Below are positions 47,576-59,278 of a stretch of 64,000 bases of DNA, one piece after another. Location: assembly GCA_035578155.1 (NCBI GenBank), contig JAPWDM010000001.1:13804725-13868724 (forward strand), in the 5' to 3' direction. The notes beneath the pieces were generated by a model. The model was not told the origin of the DNA. It saw nothing but the letters and a program-made list of their open reading frames with translations, and ran no database searches. The stretch comes from Brachynemurus nebulosus. Taxonomy: Eukaryota > Arthropoda > Insecta > Neuroptera > Myrmeleontidae. Position numbers and translations under genes: made by a program. Within the stretch, counting starts at the first letter, position 1. The number at the start of each line of letters is the position of its first letter.

Positions 47576-49958
47576 TTTAGTGAATATCATTTTCGTATTC
47601 TAGGGACCTCAAAACAGATTTCTGCCATAGTCCCGGACTCAGATTGCGTCATGACACCTACTGTAATAGCTGAATTTCGAGTTTTCGAAATTCGCTAAAA
47701 ACAAAAAGCTTTGTAACAATATTTGACATTGGTGTATAATTAGTTAATACAGAAGTTGTTCTTCTCAAAGGAAAACGCGATCTCCTTTATTGTAGTCACA
47801 AGTGCATGATCTCTTTATTATAGGATCACCCCCAGTCTTTAATGTGAACATAAAATTTGAATATTTGAAAATATGTAATCATTTTTATCAATATTATATT
47901 TCTTTCCAAGAATTAAGAGTTATTTTAACCAATCATGTAAAAGCTTAGAAAATGATTAGTGACGCTACATAATACGCATGTATGCTTTAAAGTAACGCTA
48001 TAGTATTGACCAATAGTGTTCTGTTAAAATAACGCCATCTAGCTTTGGCCAATTACATAAATTTTTGTTATAGTTATCTTTCTGGTAAAAGTTAACAAGT
48101 AACGCCAAGGAATCGCCTACTCAAAAAACAGACTTGTTCTCAACATTGCAAAATGTAGACGTATTATTTTAAATATACAATGAAATAAAGATTGAAAAAG
48201 TGTTTAAAGTTTATAAAAATGAAACGAAAAGTATTTTGTAATATTTAAAAAGTGAATTTATATGTTGAATTGTGTAACAAAGTTGTTTGTGTAATACGCC
48301 ATATTGTTGCTGTTTATAAAGTATGAAAATTTGAAGAATAATTAATTGAAGATATATTGCTTGAAGATTGAAATAAGTGTTTTATTATTTATCCTATAAG
48401 AAAAAGTATTATTAGTAAAACTTAGGGAAAATGATGGTTAAGATTTTTTAATTTGAATTGGTAAATTTCGTGAGTATGAAATAACGCCATCATGAAGCAC
48501 ATGTTTTTGAAGCAGAATTGCAATTGGAATTTATATGTTTGAAAAAGAGAAGTTATCTAAATTGAATATTAGTAAACGAAAAAACGTAATGTGGTAATAT
48601 ATTTTTACTATTCCTAAAAATTATTCCCTTTAAGAAAATTGTTTTCCTTTACAAGATAAGCATTTTCCTTACTATCGGTACAATCACCTTTCCATGTAGT
48701 ATCTTTGAACCCAAACCTAGCATTCTATACCACTGAACATTATCACCCGATATGTGCCTTTGGAATACCACCTTCCAACCGATCACATTACGTGGACCCC
48801 ATCGTCAACGAGGTACCATACCCAGGTGTGTTACATAGTTACAACAACCCGGCAAATTATTACCGGACACCTGGAGCTCGACAACTTCGTCGAATCGTTG
48901 ATTGGTGAATGTTGTATCACCTGGTGCATACACCTGGTAAACATCAACGTACCCCTTCACGTAGTCAAGTGGTGCATACGTCCGAAAAGCACCTAAGCGG
49001 CCACGTTGTGTTGATACAGCTTTAAATGCTTTTTACTCGAAAGTACGTTTTTCGACATGGTTTCTCATGTATATTAAAAAGTATTTGAGATATTGATATA
49101 AATCAAAGTGCATATTATTCCTCGATACCGTCATTTTGGCAAAAACTAGGATCTTTTGGTTCATTAAAATATTTTCAAAATGGCGGCTGTTTATAGTCGA
49201 GAAACAGCGGTGATTTTTGAAAATTTATTTTCAAAATTGGATTTTTCGTTGGTTTTTTATATTTTTCTTAGATTCTAGTTAGTGCCGTAACTATATATAG
49301 TCAAAAAATTCTTTTCTTTTATTTTAGTTCACTGGGGATTTTAGAACGCGAGGATCAATCAAGATGGAACTTCAGTGTCGACTTCAAAGCCATTTATACT
49401 TAGCTGATTCTAGAGAAATAATAGACCCAACATTGCATTGGTGGCACTGCTGGTCAAACCTAATAAAAGTATAGAACTATGGAATCGGTCGTATTAATTT
49501 TTTATGGGAACTCAGAAGTAAGTAACTAAAGGATTAGTTAACGAGTTTGCCTGTATTTGAGGTTTAAAGACAAGCTTACATTTTTATTACACTTTTTTTT
49601 TTCTAAAATTGTTATAGCTATAACTATTTCCATCATTATTTCAATTAGAGGGTAGGTAGGTAGCTTTTTTCAATTAGAGGAGAATTAGAAAGAGCGAATA
49701 ATTTAAATTAGATTGTTTTAAATATCTTAAAGAAATGTTCGAACAAATTCATTATTCTTAAAAATTTTAAAATAGAATTTAAATCTAAATTATTAAATTC
49801 ACAGTTAATATTGTGCACATTTGCCACAATACTACTCACTTTTTGCCATACAAAAAGTTTAGTTTTGAGAGATTAAATTCTCGTTAGTTTTGACGTTACA
49901 AAATTTAAAATAAGAATATTTCTTTTTGGGTAATATTACTATTATAACTTGATAATTT
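46871..49958. other. No recognised gene; (TA)n tract and one GC-richer ORF
   Basis: A (TA)n run lies at 47526-47572. Sequence on both sides of it (47385-47700) is repeat-like but unclassified. The plus-strand open frame 48705-48908 (about 67 codons, no ATG start) is less AT-rich than its neighbours and reads like Pro/Tyr-rich protein (for example HYVDPIVNEVPYPGVLHSY), but no family was recognised. It could be a gag-like or exon scrap. Confidence 0.35.
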
Positions 49959-50179
49959 TTATTCTTTTATTTTCATCAGTTGGTATCCGATGTGTAGAAA
50001 AAAGTTAATATCTGACCATTGGAACAATGTATAATTAAATAAAAACGTTAATACAATAATCACACACACGTTTAGAATTAGAAATAGAACGAAAATAAAT
50101 AATATTATAACTTCGAAATTAATAATAAATATCGTGTTGCGTGAACGGAAAAACCCAAAACTTAATACTTTATAAATAC

Positions 50180-50350
50180 CTTGTAACCGTATAAGACCCT
50201 CGGCTTTACCGAGCGCATTCTCTGACGAACAGATGTATCCACCGAAGTCTCTTCGCTCGAGTGATTTGATTGTTAAATTCATCAAAAGCGAGTAATCGTT
50301 GAGCATAGTTTCTTGCATCACGTATTTACTTCCTTCCATTAACTTTTCAC
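50180..50350 (-). CDS. DIP/lachesin-family protein, exon encoding the C-terminal half of Ig3
   Basis: A 171-bp minus-strand exon between acceptor 'ttgtttcgactttcag' and donor 'acaag|gtattt', phase 1 at both ends. It encodes KLMEGSKYVMQET, then NDYSLLMNLTIKSLERRDFG and GYICSSENALGKAEGLIRLQ. The L.I..L...D.G.Y.C..EN..G.AEG.IRL pattern is the E-F-G strands of a C2/I-type Ig domain, with the F-strand cysteine in YIC; the partner B-strand cysteine would be in the preceding exon. Sequence and the IRL ending fit Ig3 of insect DIP/lachesin/IgLON-like adhesion proteins, which act at the cell surface in neuron-neuron recognition. The next exon is at 39081-39502. The exon upstream was not found in this window. 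Confidence 0.85.
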
Positions 50351-50779
50351 CTGAAAGTCGAAACAAACATGGCTTGAATAAAATATTACATTTATTAAAA
50401 CAATATAATAAGAGGTACATAGAACATAGAGATAGATAATATGTATGGAGTTAGAAATTGAACCGTTATGTTAGTTAGTTAGTAGACTTGCACATATTAA
50501 GTTAAACACTGTGGAAAGACATTAGAGTACACGTTTTGTTTCGTTCACTTCATTCTTAATAATATTGTGTTATGAGAATATTATGTAATTACATAATATA
50601 CAAAGTGTTTCAGAACGAATAGCAAATATGTATTACTATAGAATCAGTATGCTATGTAAATCTTAACTCTATGTAAAATTTCATTTATTGACGACCGTTT
50701 TCTCTACTTTAAATTTCTTTTTGAATTTTTGTACAAACTTTGTCCCGAACTGGTAAAAAAAGTTTTTTTCTTTTTATTT
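50351..50779. other. No recognised feature; presumed intron
   Basis: AT-rich DNA upstream of the Ig exon on the minus strand. Begins with the acceptor's pyrimidine tract. Confidence 0.5.
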
Positions 50780-52140
50780 ACGGTCCATAGCAGCGCACGT
50801 CTAGCACAATATAGCACAACCTTTTTAGTTTTAAAAATAAGAAACGGTGGCACTGACTTTCAGCTCAAAAACAGTTTTTGGCTTTGACAAAACTAATTTT
50901 TGTGGTTTGGCTTTTTCATTTACGATATATAATAACACACGACTAATATAATACATCACAGCCTTTTTGTATGGAAAAAAGAAAATGGTGGAACTAACTT
51001 GGTGGGGACATTTGGTGGACCATATGGTCGGAAAACGACATTTCATAATACACGACTAAATGTTATTCCAACTTATAGCAGAAATGATTTTAGCATACAA
51101 TAATGCTACTTAACTCGACAATTCCCAAGCCGCGATCTATCGACAAAATATTCTTACTTTGTGCTAGTTTTTATCTTTAGGTACTCAACATATAAAAAAT
51201 GAAAGGTATTTTTTTTAAATGGCGTGTCAATTATAGGTCATACGGGCCGTTATTTGTAATATGAACTGATAAAACGGTATGAAATTACCGGCAAAAAATC
51301 ACTTTCATTATAAGCTTGATTCTTAAATAATAATTTGTTATCACAATATTAACAGTACCTACTTTTTAGACATTTTTATAACAGCGAAAATACCACAAGA
51401 TACACTCACGTGCAATAAAACAGCAAATCGTTTGAAACAACAGAATTAATTTGATCGTTAACATAACTTCAGTGTTGCCAAATTAAAACCATGAATACTA
51501 CTAAGTATTAACATTATAGTCGTAACACATTTATTTTTAAAATTTGTTATATTGTCTGTAAAACAAAATCACAAATCACTGTCACCTAGAGGTGACACTG
51601 GGAATTCCCGAGTTAAGATTAAAGAGTGGCTTTTAAACATTTCTCTAATGCTTAAGAAAATGTAGATATTAAATTTATCTCAATTAAATGCTTAAACAAG
51701 TGATCGAAAAACGACGTTTCATATTACACGACTAAATGTTATTCTAATTAATGGCGGAAATTATTCTAGGATACAATAATTTAAGATTAAAGAATGACTT
51801 ACAAACATTTCTGTAATGCTTAAGACAGTGTCGATATTTATTTGAATTGCATGGTAGACCAAGTGGTCGGAAAACGATATTTCATATTACACAACCAAAT
51901 GATACAATAATGCTATTTAAGTTTAGAAAGTGGCTTTTAAACATTTCTTTAATGCTTAAGAAAATGTAGATGTTAAATTTATCTGAATTAAATGCTTGAC
52001 TAAGTGATCGAAAGAAGACATTTTTTATTGGAGGGTGTCAGATTAGAGCTATGTCAGCTTAGAACGAAAATGATTTCAAGGTAGACGAATTCTGTTGAAA
52101 TGTTTAAGAAAGTGATCATATTTATCTGAGTTACATGGCC
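50780..52140. repeat. Degenerate tandem array, about 145-180 bp units
   Basis: The phrase 'gtcggaaaacgacatttcat' with 'aatacacgactaaatg' recurs at about 51026, 51703, 51865 and 52006, and 'ctttaaacatttctctaatgc' with 'ttaagaaaatgtagat' at about 51630, 51800, 51935. An earlier pair ('cagcctttttgtat', 'aaaatggtggaactaactt') repeats at about 50815 and 50962. The array is split by the insertion at 51114-51612. Confidence 0.7.
51114..51612. mobile_element. piggyBac-like MITE inserted in the tandem array
   Basis: TTAA at 51110-51113 and 51613-51616. Tips: left CTCGACAATTCCCAAG, right in reverse complement CTCGGGAATTCCCAGTG. Removing it restores 'aataatgctacttaagatta', which matches sister units of the array ('aataatgctatttaagttta' near 51906), proving insertion. 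499 bp, noncoding. Confidence 0.8.
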
Positions 52141-52240
52141 GTGACTGAAAAAAAGGTTGGGAAACGCAGGGTTTCCTAAACTGTTCGCTACGCCGTGAAG
52201 CATCGTCAGGCGTACGGCGGTTGCCTTGCCCAAATTGTAT
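52141..52240. mobile_element. Two abutting hAT-like tips
   Basis: On the minus strand 'ctgcgtttcccaaccttttt' (ending near 52172) and on the plus strand from 52170 'cagggtttcctaaactgttc' both resemble hAT termini (CAGnGTTTCCCAA). They touch head to head, which suggests one element inserted at the tip of another, or a composite. The partner ends were not located. Confidence 0.45.
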
Positions 52241-52578
52241 AAGATTTTTATCTCAAATAACTTTTTTCCTTGAGATCTTCAAACACATTTAATATTCCCA
52301 ACAAGACACCCTGTGCACTTGCTCGCGTACACAGCATGTGTCAGTGTATATGAAAGTGTGTGAAAGAGCACAGTACAAACACAAGAAATATTTAATGTAT
52401 TGTAAAAATTTTAATTAACATATTTATATTAACTGAACACTGAATTGTACACAGAATGTACGGTAGTGTATTTGTGTACGTAGAACTAGTTTCAAAAAAA
52501 TCTGGCACATTTTTTTTGGAGTTGTGTAATTTAAACTTTAATCATAGAATAGTTAATAGTATATTACGTATATGTATG

Positions 52579-54176
52579 TGTTACTGTGAATGTCCGAAAT
52601 GCAGTGTATCTTAAGATAGACTGGTGTATGTTAACAACCACCACGCTAGTGGGTGAATGACCGTTATTTATTCTCTTCATGGCGATTTCGATCATACACC
52701 AGTGAATGTTAACATATACCACGACGACTTTGGCCATTAATGGTATAGAAAAACCTGTTATTGTTATACAAAAAAATGTTACAATAAATAAAACTATTAA
52801 CAGTCATTTATGAGTCTCCTCTGAACACGGTATTCGAAATTCTAGGTAGAAAGAACTTAGCCATTTTTGAAATATTTTAATAAAATTTTGAAAACAACAT
52901 TCGACAAAGATTCATTTAATCTCGTTTTTTTCTAATTTTTGACTTAACGGTAATATGATAATCTGACGATTTTAAAAGTTTAAAAATACTGGTACTAACG
53001 CGTACAAACTATAGTCTTTCCAATGCTGTTTTCAAGTTTTGAGTGTCTCTAGAGACAACGGAATTCATTCTACCTAAAATATCTCCGAACCGATTGAGAA
53101 CAAACGAAATGAAAACAGCTATAACGGGTACAAATTATACTCTTTCGAATGCGATTTTCAAAATTTCAATATCTACAAAAAACAATAAATTTTGTTCTAC
53201 CTAGAATTTCGAGTATCGTGTTATCTTCCAACTTTTTGATGTACAAACGAAAAATAAAGAGCTACAAACGGGTGCAAACAAATTTTTATCGAATTCTGTT
53301 TACAAATTTTGAATGCCTCTAAAAAAAACCATAAGTTCATTCTACCTCGAGTTTCGAGTAACGTGAATCTTCCAACTCTTTGAGGAAAAAATGAAAAGAA
53401 AGGATTCATAAATGGGTACAAATGAATCTTTATTGAATGCCGTTTTCAAATTTTAAATTTTTCTAAAAACAACCAAATTCATTCTATCTAGAATTTTGAA
53501 TACCGTGTCTTTCCGAACCCTTTGAAACACAAACAAAAATAAAACAGAAGCAAACGGCTCTCTATCGAATGCTGTTTTCAAAATTGAATTATTTCAACAA
53601 ATAATTTAGTTGGTTCTATCTAGAATTTCGGGTATCGTGAATCTCCGAATTTTTTGAGGTACAAATATACATAATAGAAAGACAAAGGTACAAGCGAATT
53701 GCTACCAAAGGATACTAAAAAAATTAAAATATTGGGCGCCAGCCATTTTTAAAATCTTTTTTATCTGTTTACCCTTCGGGCTACAAACAAGATAAAGTGC
53801 GGTACAATCGGGTACAAACGAGTTGTACCTATTACTTATTTTTGAATATTCAATATTTACTAGTTTTAAATATTAGGATGAAATTCCACAAGCTAAATCT
53901 TTGAACAATGAATTATTTTAAAACGAACATAATCTTACTCGTTACAACATAACTTATTTTTAAACAAACAGTGATGTGTTTTAACATTCACGTAATTTTT
54001 AAATCGTTGTTACTAAGATTCACAGAATCGTCTTGGTGTATGTTAACATCCACCGGTGTAGATCCGATTTAAAAAGATTTATTAAAAAAATTCGGACATA
54101 CACCATCGAAATTGGTGATTGTCATCATACACCGGTGTATCTTAACATTCACCAATTTCAGACATTCACAGTAACA
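52579..54176. mobile_element. TIR element with GGTGTATGTTAAC motifs
   Basis: Left TGTTACTGTGAATGTCCGAA, right in reverse complement TGTTACTGTGAATGTCTGAA. Motifs of the form ggtgtatgttaacawccacc occur at about 52623, 52695 (caccagtgaatgttaacata), 54033, 54103, 54128 and 54140, in both orientations, on both sides of the interior. No transposase. The interior is mostly a tandem array (52840-53720). TA-rich flanks make the exact target duplication ambiguous. Confidence 0.7.
52840..53720 (-). repeat. Tandem array, about 120-bp units, about 6-7 units
   Basis: 'cattctacctagaatttcg' followed by 'agtatcgtgaatctycc' recurs at about 52845, 53068, 53190, 53338, 53480 and 53615, with 'acgggtacaaa' and 'tcgaatgctgttttcaaa' in each unit. 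It sits inside the TIR element at 52579-54176. Confidence 0.8.
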
Positions 54177-55983
54177 TATACATCTTATACAAAATCAAAG
54201 TATGACGTCTGAGCATACTGTAATCCAAAGATGACCAGAACATCTTAAAAAATATCGTCATTGTATTTTATGTTCTCCAGTGATTCAGTTAAAACTAGTT
54301 CAATATTATAACTTAATTTTCAATAGTTTTTCACTTTTATTAATTCAGTTAGTATAGGTAGTTATAAATTTCGTTCTGTTTTAATTATTTCTAATAGGTA
54401 AATTTTATTTTTGATACTTAGTATCTTTTTATAGTGAATAGTAGTTTTGCTTTTATTTAATTTAAATTTTACTAATTTTTTTTTTCAGTTTTATTTAGTA
54501 TTGTTTTTTACTCAGTTTAGTTTTATAAAAAAATTTATTTAATCATGTTAGTTGAAATTTAATTTAACACGTTAATAGTCATGAATGGCTGACCTGACTA
54601 ACTGTGACACAACGGTATACCGCGCCAAAAATTCCATATAGAGTGTATTAGGTGTCAAAAAGTGTACTTGTTGGGCGTTTCATCATTATAGGCTTTGATC
54701 GTCAAGATGTTAGCTAAATCTAGTTCATTTTTCTTTATATTATACAATGTGATAATACTCTCTAATGAAAAATTTTAATTTTTTTATTTTATTAATTCAT
54801 ACCAACAATTATTTATCGGTAATGGGCATCCCTGAAAAATTGAATTTTACAATCTAAAGAGATTCAATTGGATTAGTATATAACAAACAAAGATAGAAAA
54901 TACAGTATCGTACCTGTCTACGATACTATTTTAGAATGCAAAAAAATTTCAAAATGAACCATAAGATCTGTCCAACATTTTTATGGAACCAATTCTACCT
55001 AAACCTGCAGTATGTTTGGAAACTGTGCTTGGTTCTCGGTAGTTTTAACAAGTGTAACAGGAGAATAATTTAATTTTCTGATTACATATTAAAATGCTAA
55101 ACAGGACCGTCATGGACACAATACAATACATGCAAATGTTTTGGTTTTGTACACTAATGCTAGGTTGTTTATGAAATTTTGAAATATCACACAGAGTAGG
55201 ATTTTCATCGTCATATTATTATTTTGAGTCGTGAGACTCATGAGTAATGTTCAAAACTGTCTAAGCAACGTTTTACTTTACACTGAATGTAGTAAAGTCA
55301 AATGAATGCAATAGCATTTCGATAACTGTAGGACACAACGCTTAGAGTGGACTTGATCCTTTTACGTTACATCAAATTTCCAAAGTACTTACTTGTTAAC
55401 AGCTTATGAGCCAGAAAAGAACTTGAAAGATATTTTTTTCAGAAATTATACTTTTGCAATCTATTTTGTTGTTTACATAAATTATGCTAATGGAAGCCGA
55501 ATACTTTGCCGAAAATTGACGTATATTTATGTCGACCGATTTTTGGCGACTATTTCATATCATTTCATTACACTATTTCAACTACGGTAGAGAACACTAG
55601 TGTCTCTAGTATCAATTTCAGATTTATCAACCCGATATTCCACGTTACGCCACACGGCGCGAAATGTTTAAATTGTAGTATATTAATTTATTCCTTTTTT
55701 TCTGCTGAATTTTTTAAAAATTAATATGAGTTTCCTGTAATGATTTAGGTAATAAAAAAATTGAGTCTGGGACAAATATTCTCGACGCCATAACTTGACG
55801 TTATGGAAATGCACATATAGGAAAAACAGACTATATTGGCATCAAGTTCGTCTATTTTGCCACAAAAAATATCGCTTCCAAAATCATTACTTTTCGCAAG
55901 ATAAAAATACGTTTTAAAAGAAACGTATGAAGACATCTGCATCCGTTGTCATTTATAACGTTAGATTTTTTGTTACCTTTGAC
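54177..55983. other. No recognised feature
   Basis: AT-rich, probably intron. Only chance ORFs. Confidence 0.5.
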
Positions 55984-56742
55984 AAGGAGACGGCATACCC
56001 TTGGGATCGCCGATTTAGCTGAAATTTTTTTTAGTGATAGAGTACATTTAAAATGTTAATATCCTAAAATAATAGCGCGCACTATTCAGAAAAACCTGTA
56101 AAAAAATATTTAAAAATTTTAATACGGGAAGTAGGTTGCAGGTAAGGTGCTTGCCTCAAACTAGACTGGTCCTACATTCGAAACCGACTCTGTTTAATAA
56201 AACTTTTTTTTTATTTAGAAGAATCTTGTTTATTTATAAAACATTTTATTTAAAATATGTATTTGTAACAAATCTTTAAATAAAAATCAATATAACTTCA
56301 TTTTTTTCAATACTATTTATTTACGATTAATTGATATATATTTTTATAATCTTTCATAATACAGTCATATTTTTATTGGAAAAAGCTTTTAATGTTTTAT
56401 AAGTAAATAAGATTTTCGCTGATAAACAAAAAAAAAAATTAATACAAAAAAAGTTTTGTTGAACATAATCGGTTTTGAACGTATATAGGACAATTCTATT
56501 GTGAGGTCAGAACTTTACCTCCAACCTACTTCGGATCTTGCGTACAACAATATTTTCTAAGCTTATTAAGTAGGTACACTAAAATTAAAATTTAAAATTT
56601 AATTAAAATTTTGAAATATTTTTTTACAGGTTTTTCTGAATAGTGCGCGCTATTATTTTAGGATATTAACATACTAAGTGTACTCTATCACCGAAAAAAA
56701 TTTCAGCTAGATCGGCGACCCCAAGACTGTGCCGTCCCTTTG
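55984..56742. mobile_element. Foldback element, about 760 bp, arms with tRNA-like boxes
   Basis: The two halves are inverted copies of each other over about 350 bp: tips 'aaggagacggcataccctt' and, in reverse complement, 'caaagggacggcacagtctt', then 'tcgccgatytagctgaaatt', 'gatagagtaca' and 'aataatagcgcgcactattc'. Each arm holds a tRNA-like stretch ('gtaggttgcaggtaaggtgc' and 'cattcgaaaccga' on the left; diverged on the right). Arm identity drops toward the centre. Confidence 0.8.
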
Positions 56743-57399
56743 TGAATTCTTGCCTACTCTGTAATGAAACGAAATAAGAAATTTTATAAACCAACCGCTC
56801 GTCCTTATCATTCATGCGTAATCATTACTGAAGTGATACTGTACAATGATGCAATTTTACAATTACTACTTTTCAACTGTAAAAAGTTAAAATAATGGAT
56901 GTATGCAACGGACGGAGTAGTGAGTGGTTTTTGAAATATGCATCTGTGGTTTAAGAAAATAACATTTGCATATTTACTTCAACCATACCATTACTTCCCA
57001 CCCTGAAGTAAGATGTATCTTTTTAATTTACACACATATTTTCAAGGAAAGTAATGAATTTATTTCATTTAATTAAATGCGCTTGATTTTTGTTGTTTTT
57101 TAACTGTAAATGTTCAACATAAAAAGTATGAATTCATAAACTTACTCATATCTCATTATCAACATAAAATATAAATTATATTAAATGTTAAAAAAAGTCG
57201 TTATTGCATTTTATATATTATTGTTCTTAAAATAATGGACAATTTAAATAAGCTTCCATACGAAGAGTACCAGTAATGTCGAATTCTATAGTAATAAATG
57301 GTATTAAACTGGTAAACCAGAAAATACGTTGGAAAAAAATGCAGAAAAATATCTTTCTTCTTGATGTTCTAATCTGTGTTCAGTCTATTTCTTTAAATA
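56743..57399. other. No recognised feature
   Basis: AT-rich spacer. Confidence 0.5.
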
Positions 57400-57491
57400 G
57401 TTATTGAAAAATATATAAAGGTCACTGAGATTCATTTAAACTTTAAATGAATCTCAGTGACCTCTATAACATGTTTATATTTTTCAGTAAC
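57400..57491. repeat. Perfect short palindrome with imperfect extension
   Basis: Core 'aggtcactgagattcattta' is mirrored exactly around 57440 with almost no loop; outer parts 'ttattgaaaaatatata' and 'tatatttttcagtaa' extend the pairing. It may be a tiny MITE. Confidence 0.75.
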
Positions 57492-57596
57492 GTCGGGAAA
57501 ACCATTTAAAAGGTAAAAATTATTTTCAAAATTTTGAAAAGTATTTTCTGTACTTAAAAGGGTTTATAATTAAGGATTGACACTTTACTAAATTTA

Positions 57597-57780
57597 CAGT
57601 GGGTAGGCTAGGTGGGCCAATTGTCCGGGGGCTCGGGTCTAAAAATGGGGCCCGGAGCCTCTGTTAGGGGCCCAAACAAAGTTAGAAAACTTTTTTTAGG
57701 CTCAACTGTATTCTTGGAGGAAAAATGTTTGAAATCTTTTTGTTGTGCCCGGAGATCCGTCATTTCTTTCACCGGCCCTG
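57597..57780 (-). mobile_element. hAT-type MITE (CAGGGCCGG family), copy 3
   Basis: The right tip in reverse complement is CAGGGCCGGTGAAAGAAATG. The left part 'ggtgggccaattgtccgg' followed by 'gggctcgggtctaaaaatgg' matches copies 1 and 2. The left tip (CAGTGGGTAGG) appears to have lost its GCCGG block, and the flanks do not match. Confidence 0.7.
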
Positions 57781-58980
57781 ACAATACTTCTTGCATTTTC
57801 TAAATAATTGGACATTTTGAAACGTTTTTCTTGTTATTATATCTACAAATAATTCTTCACGTCATTAGTTACAAAAATAATTATTACATAAGTTGCTATT
57901 AACGTAATATTTTTTTTAAATGTTTATGAAACTATACCTTATTATCTATCTTTACTCTTTGTGAATTTATTGCACGGTGTAAATTGTAGAATTGTTAACC
58001 TGAGGGAATTAAATTTAAAAATATTTTATAAAAAAAAAAAAATATTTTTTTTACACAAATAGAATTTTATAAAAGAAGAAACCATTTATTGTTTCTAAAA
58101 ATAAATATATTTATTATATTCGCTTATATAGCTGTCCCTGTTGCACGTTTTGTGCTTTTCACGATACCACAGACAGAAGACCAACAATTTACATAGAATT
58201 TTTTTGTCATTTGTTTTTTTTTTCTCTACATTCATCAAGTCAAAACATTATTTTCTCCTCTTTAACCGTATAACGGCCACGAAGTATTATATTCTATGTA
58301 ATATAGCCGGGACTCTGCATCCCATCCGCACCAAGTTGGAGAGCACAACGGACGCTACAGGATGTGACTGAGTGAGACGAGTGAGCAATGAACGGTTGCA
58401 GAATATAATAACAAAGAATTTGTTGTAATTAAACTATGGAATGTAAGTATTGCTTTATTTTGCTCTTTTACTTTATTTTTTTTATGTTTCATTTTTCTTT
58501 CTTTTTTTTTGTAACATATTTGCATCATATCTCTCATATCGTTGCCATATTCTTCTCTATTCGTACGGAGCAGTGGTTGCCAAACTTTTTTTTTGTCTTA
58601 CGATACATTAGTCGAGGAAATTTATTTTTTATTACTCATGCAGGAGAAGTACTAACTTGGCGCACACATTTTTGTACACAAAATAGCTGTTTGCCCACTG
58701 TATTCCACTGTACACCTTCCCACATACTTTTTTGCGGGCGGAAAGTAACTTTCCACACGCAAATTGACAATAAAACACGCAAAGCCGCCTCTTAATTTTT
58801 CATTTAATAAATATTTCATAATTAATTCTATAGAAACCACCAACAAAATAATTTAAACAAGATTTAATTCAAGAAAAAAAGACGAACACTTAAAAATATT
58901 ATTTTAAAAAGTAATAAAAATGTCAAAAATAGTAATAATAATAGAAAAAAGTATGTGAAATTCGTAATAAAAAATAATAT
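57781..58980. other. No gene; possible hAT tip at about 58571
   Basis: 'cagtggttgccaaacttttt' resembles a hAT terminus; its partner was not found. ORFs on both strands here are incidental and rich in poly-T-encoded Phe or Lys. Confidence 0.35.
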
Positions 58981-59095
58981 GTGCAACTCGTGCGGGATTG
59001 TCGATTGCCCACTCAAGCGAATGAACGCACTCACTACGTTCGTGCGCTCAACTTCGCTTTCGTGGGCAATCGACAATTTCCCGCACTTATTGCAC
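58981..59095. mobile_element. GC-richer palindromic element
   Basis: 'gtgcaactcgtgcgggattg' and, in reverse complement from the right, 'gtgcaataagtgcgggaaat', both continuing 'tcgattgcccac'. The phrase 'acttattgcacaatatacta' at its right edge also occurs at about 16857 ('acttattgtacaatatacta'), so this may be a dispersed family. Confidence 0.65.
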
Positions 59096-59278
59096 AATAT
59101 ACTATTGCGGTACTTATATTGAATGGAAACCTCAACAAATATACTTTATTGCTATGAATAAATAATATATTACTTACTGCACAAGTGAAGTAATCCAGAT
59201 TTACATAATCGAGCGAGCTAGCTACCTGAGTAAGCCTACAGCCAGTGAGGTAGAGTAAATCGTTCCTTTTTCCATATA

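Larger units (their letters stand above)
39503..50179 (-). other. Intron of the DIP-family gene, about 10.7 kb
   Basis: Bounded on the minus strand by donor G|GTATTT at 50179 and acceptor ATTATTAG at 39503. It is filled with repeats listed separately (hAT MITE, Helitron, two SINEs, a TA element, a 119-bp array, microsatellites). Remaining stretches (39504-40800, 41998-42900, 46871-49958) show no supported coding exon. Confidence 0.75.
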
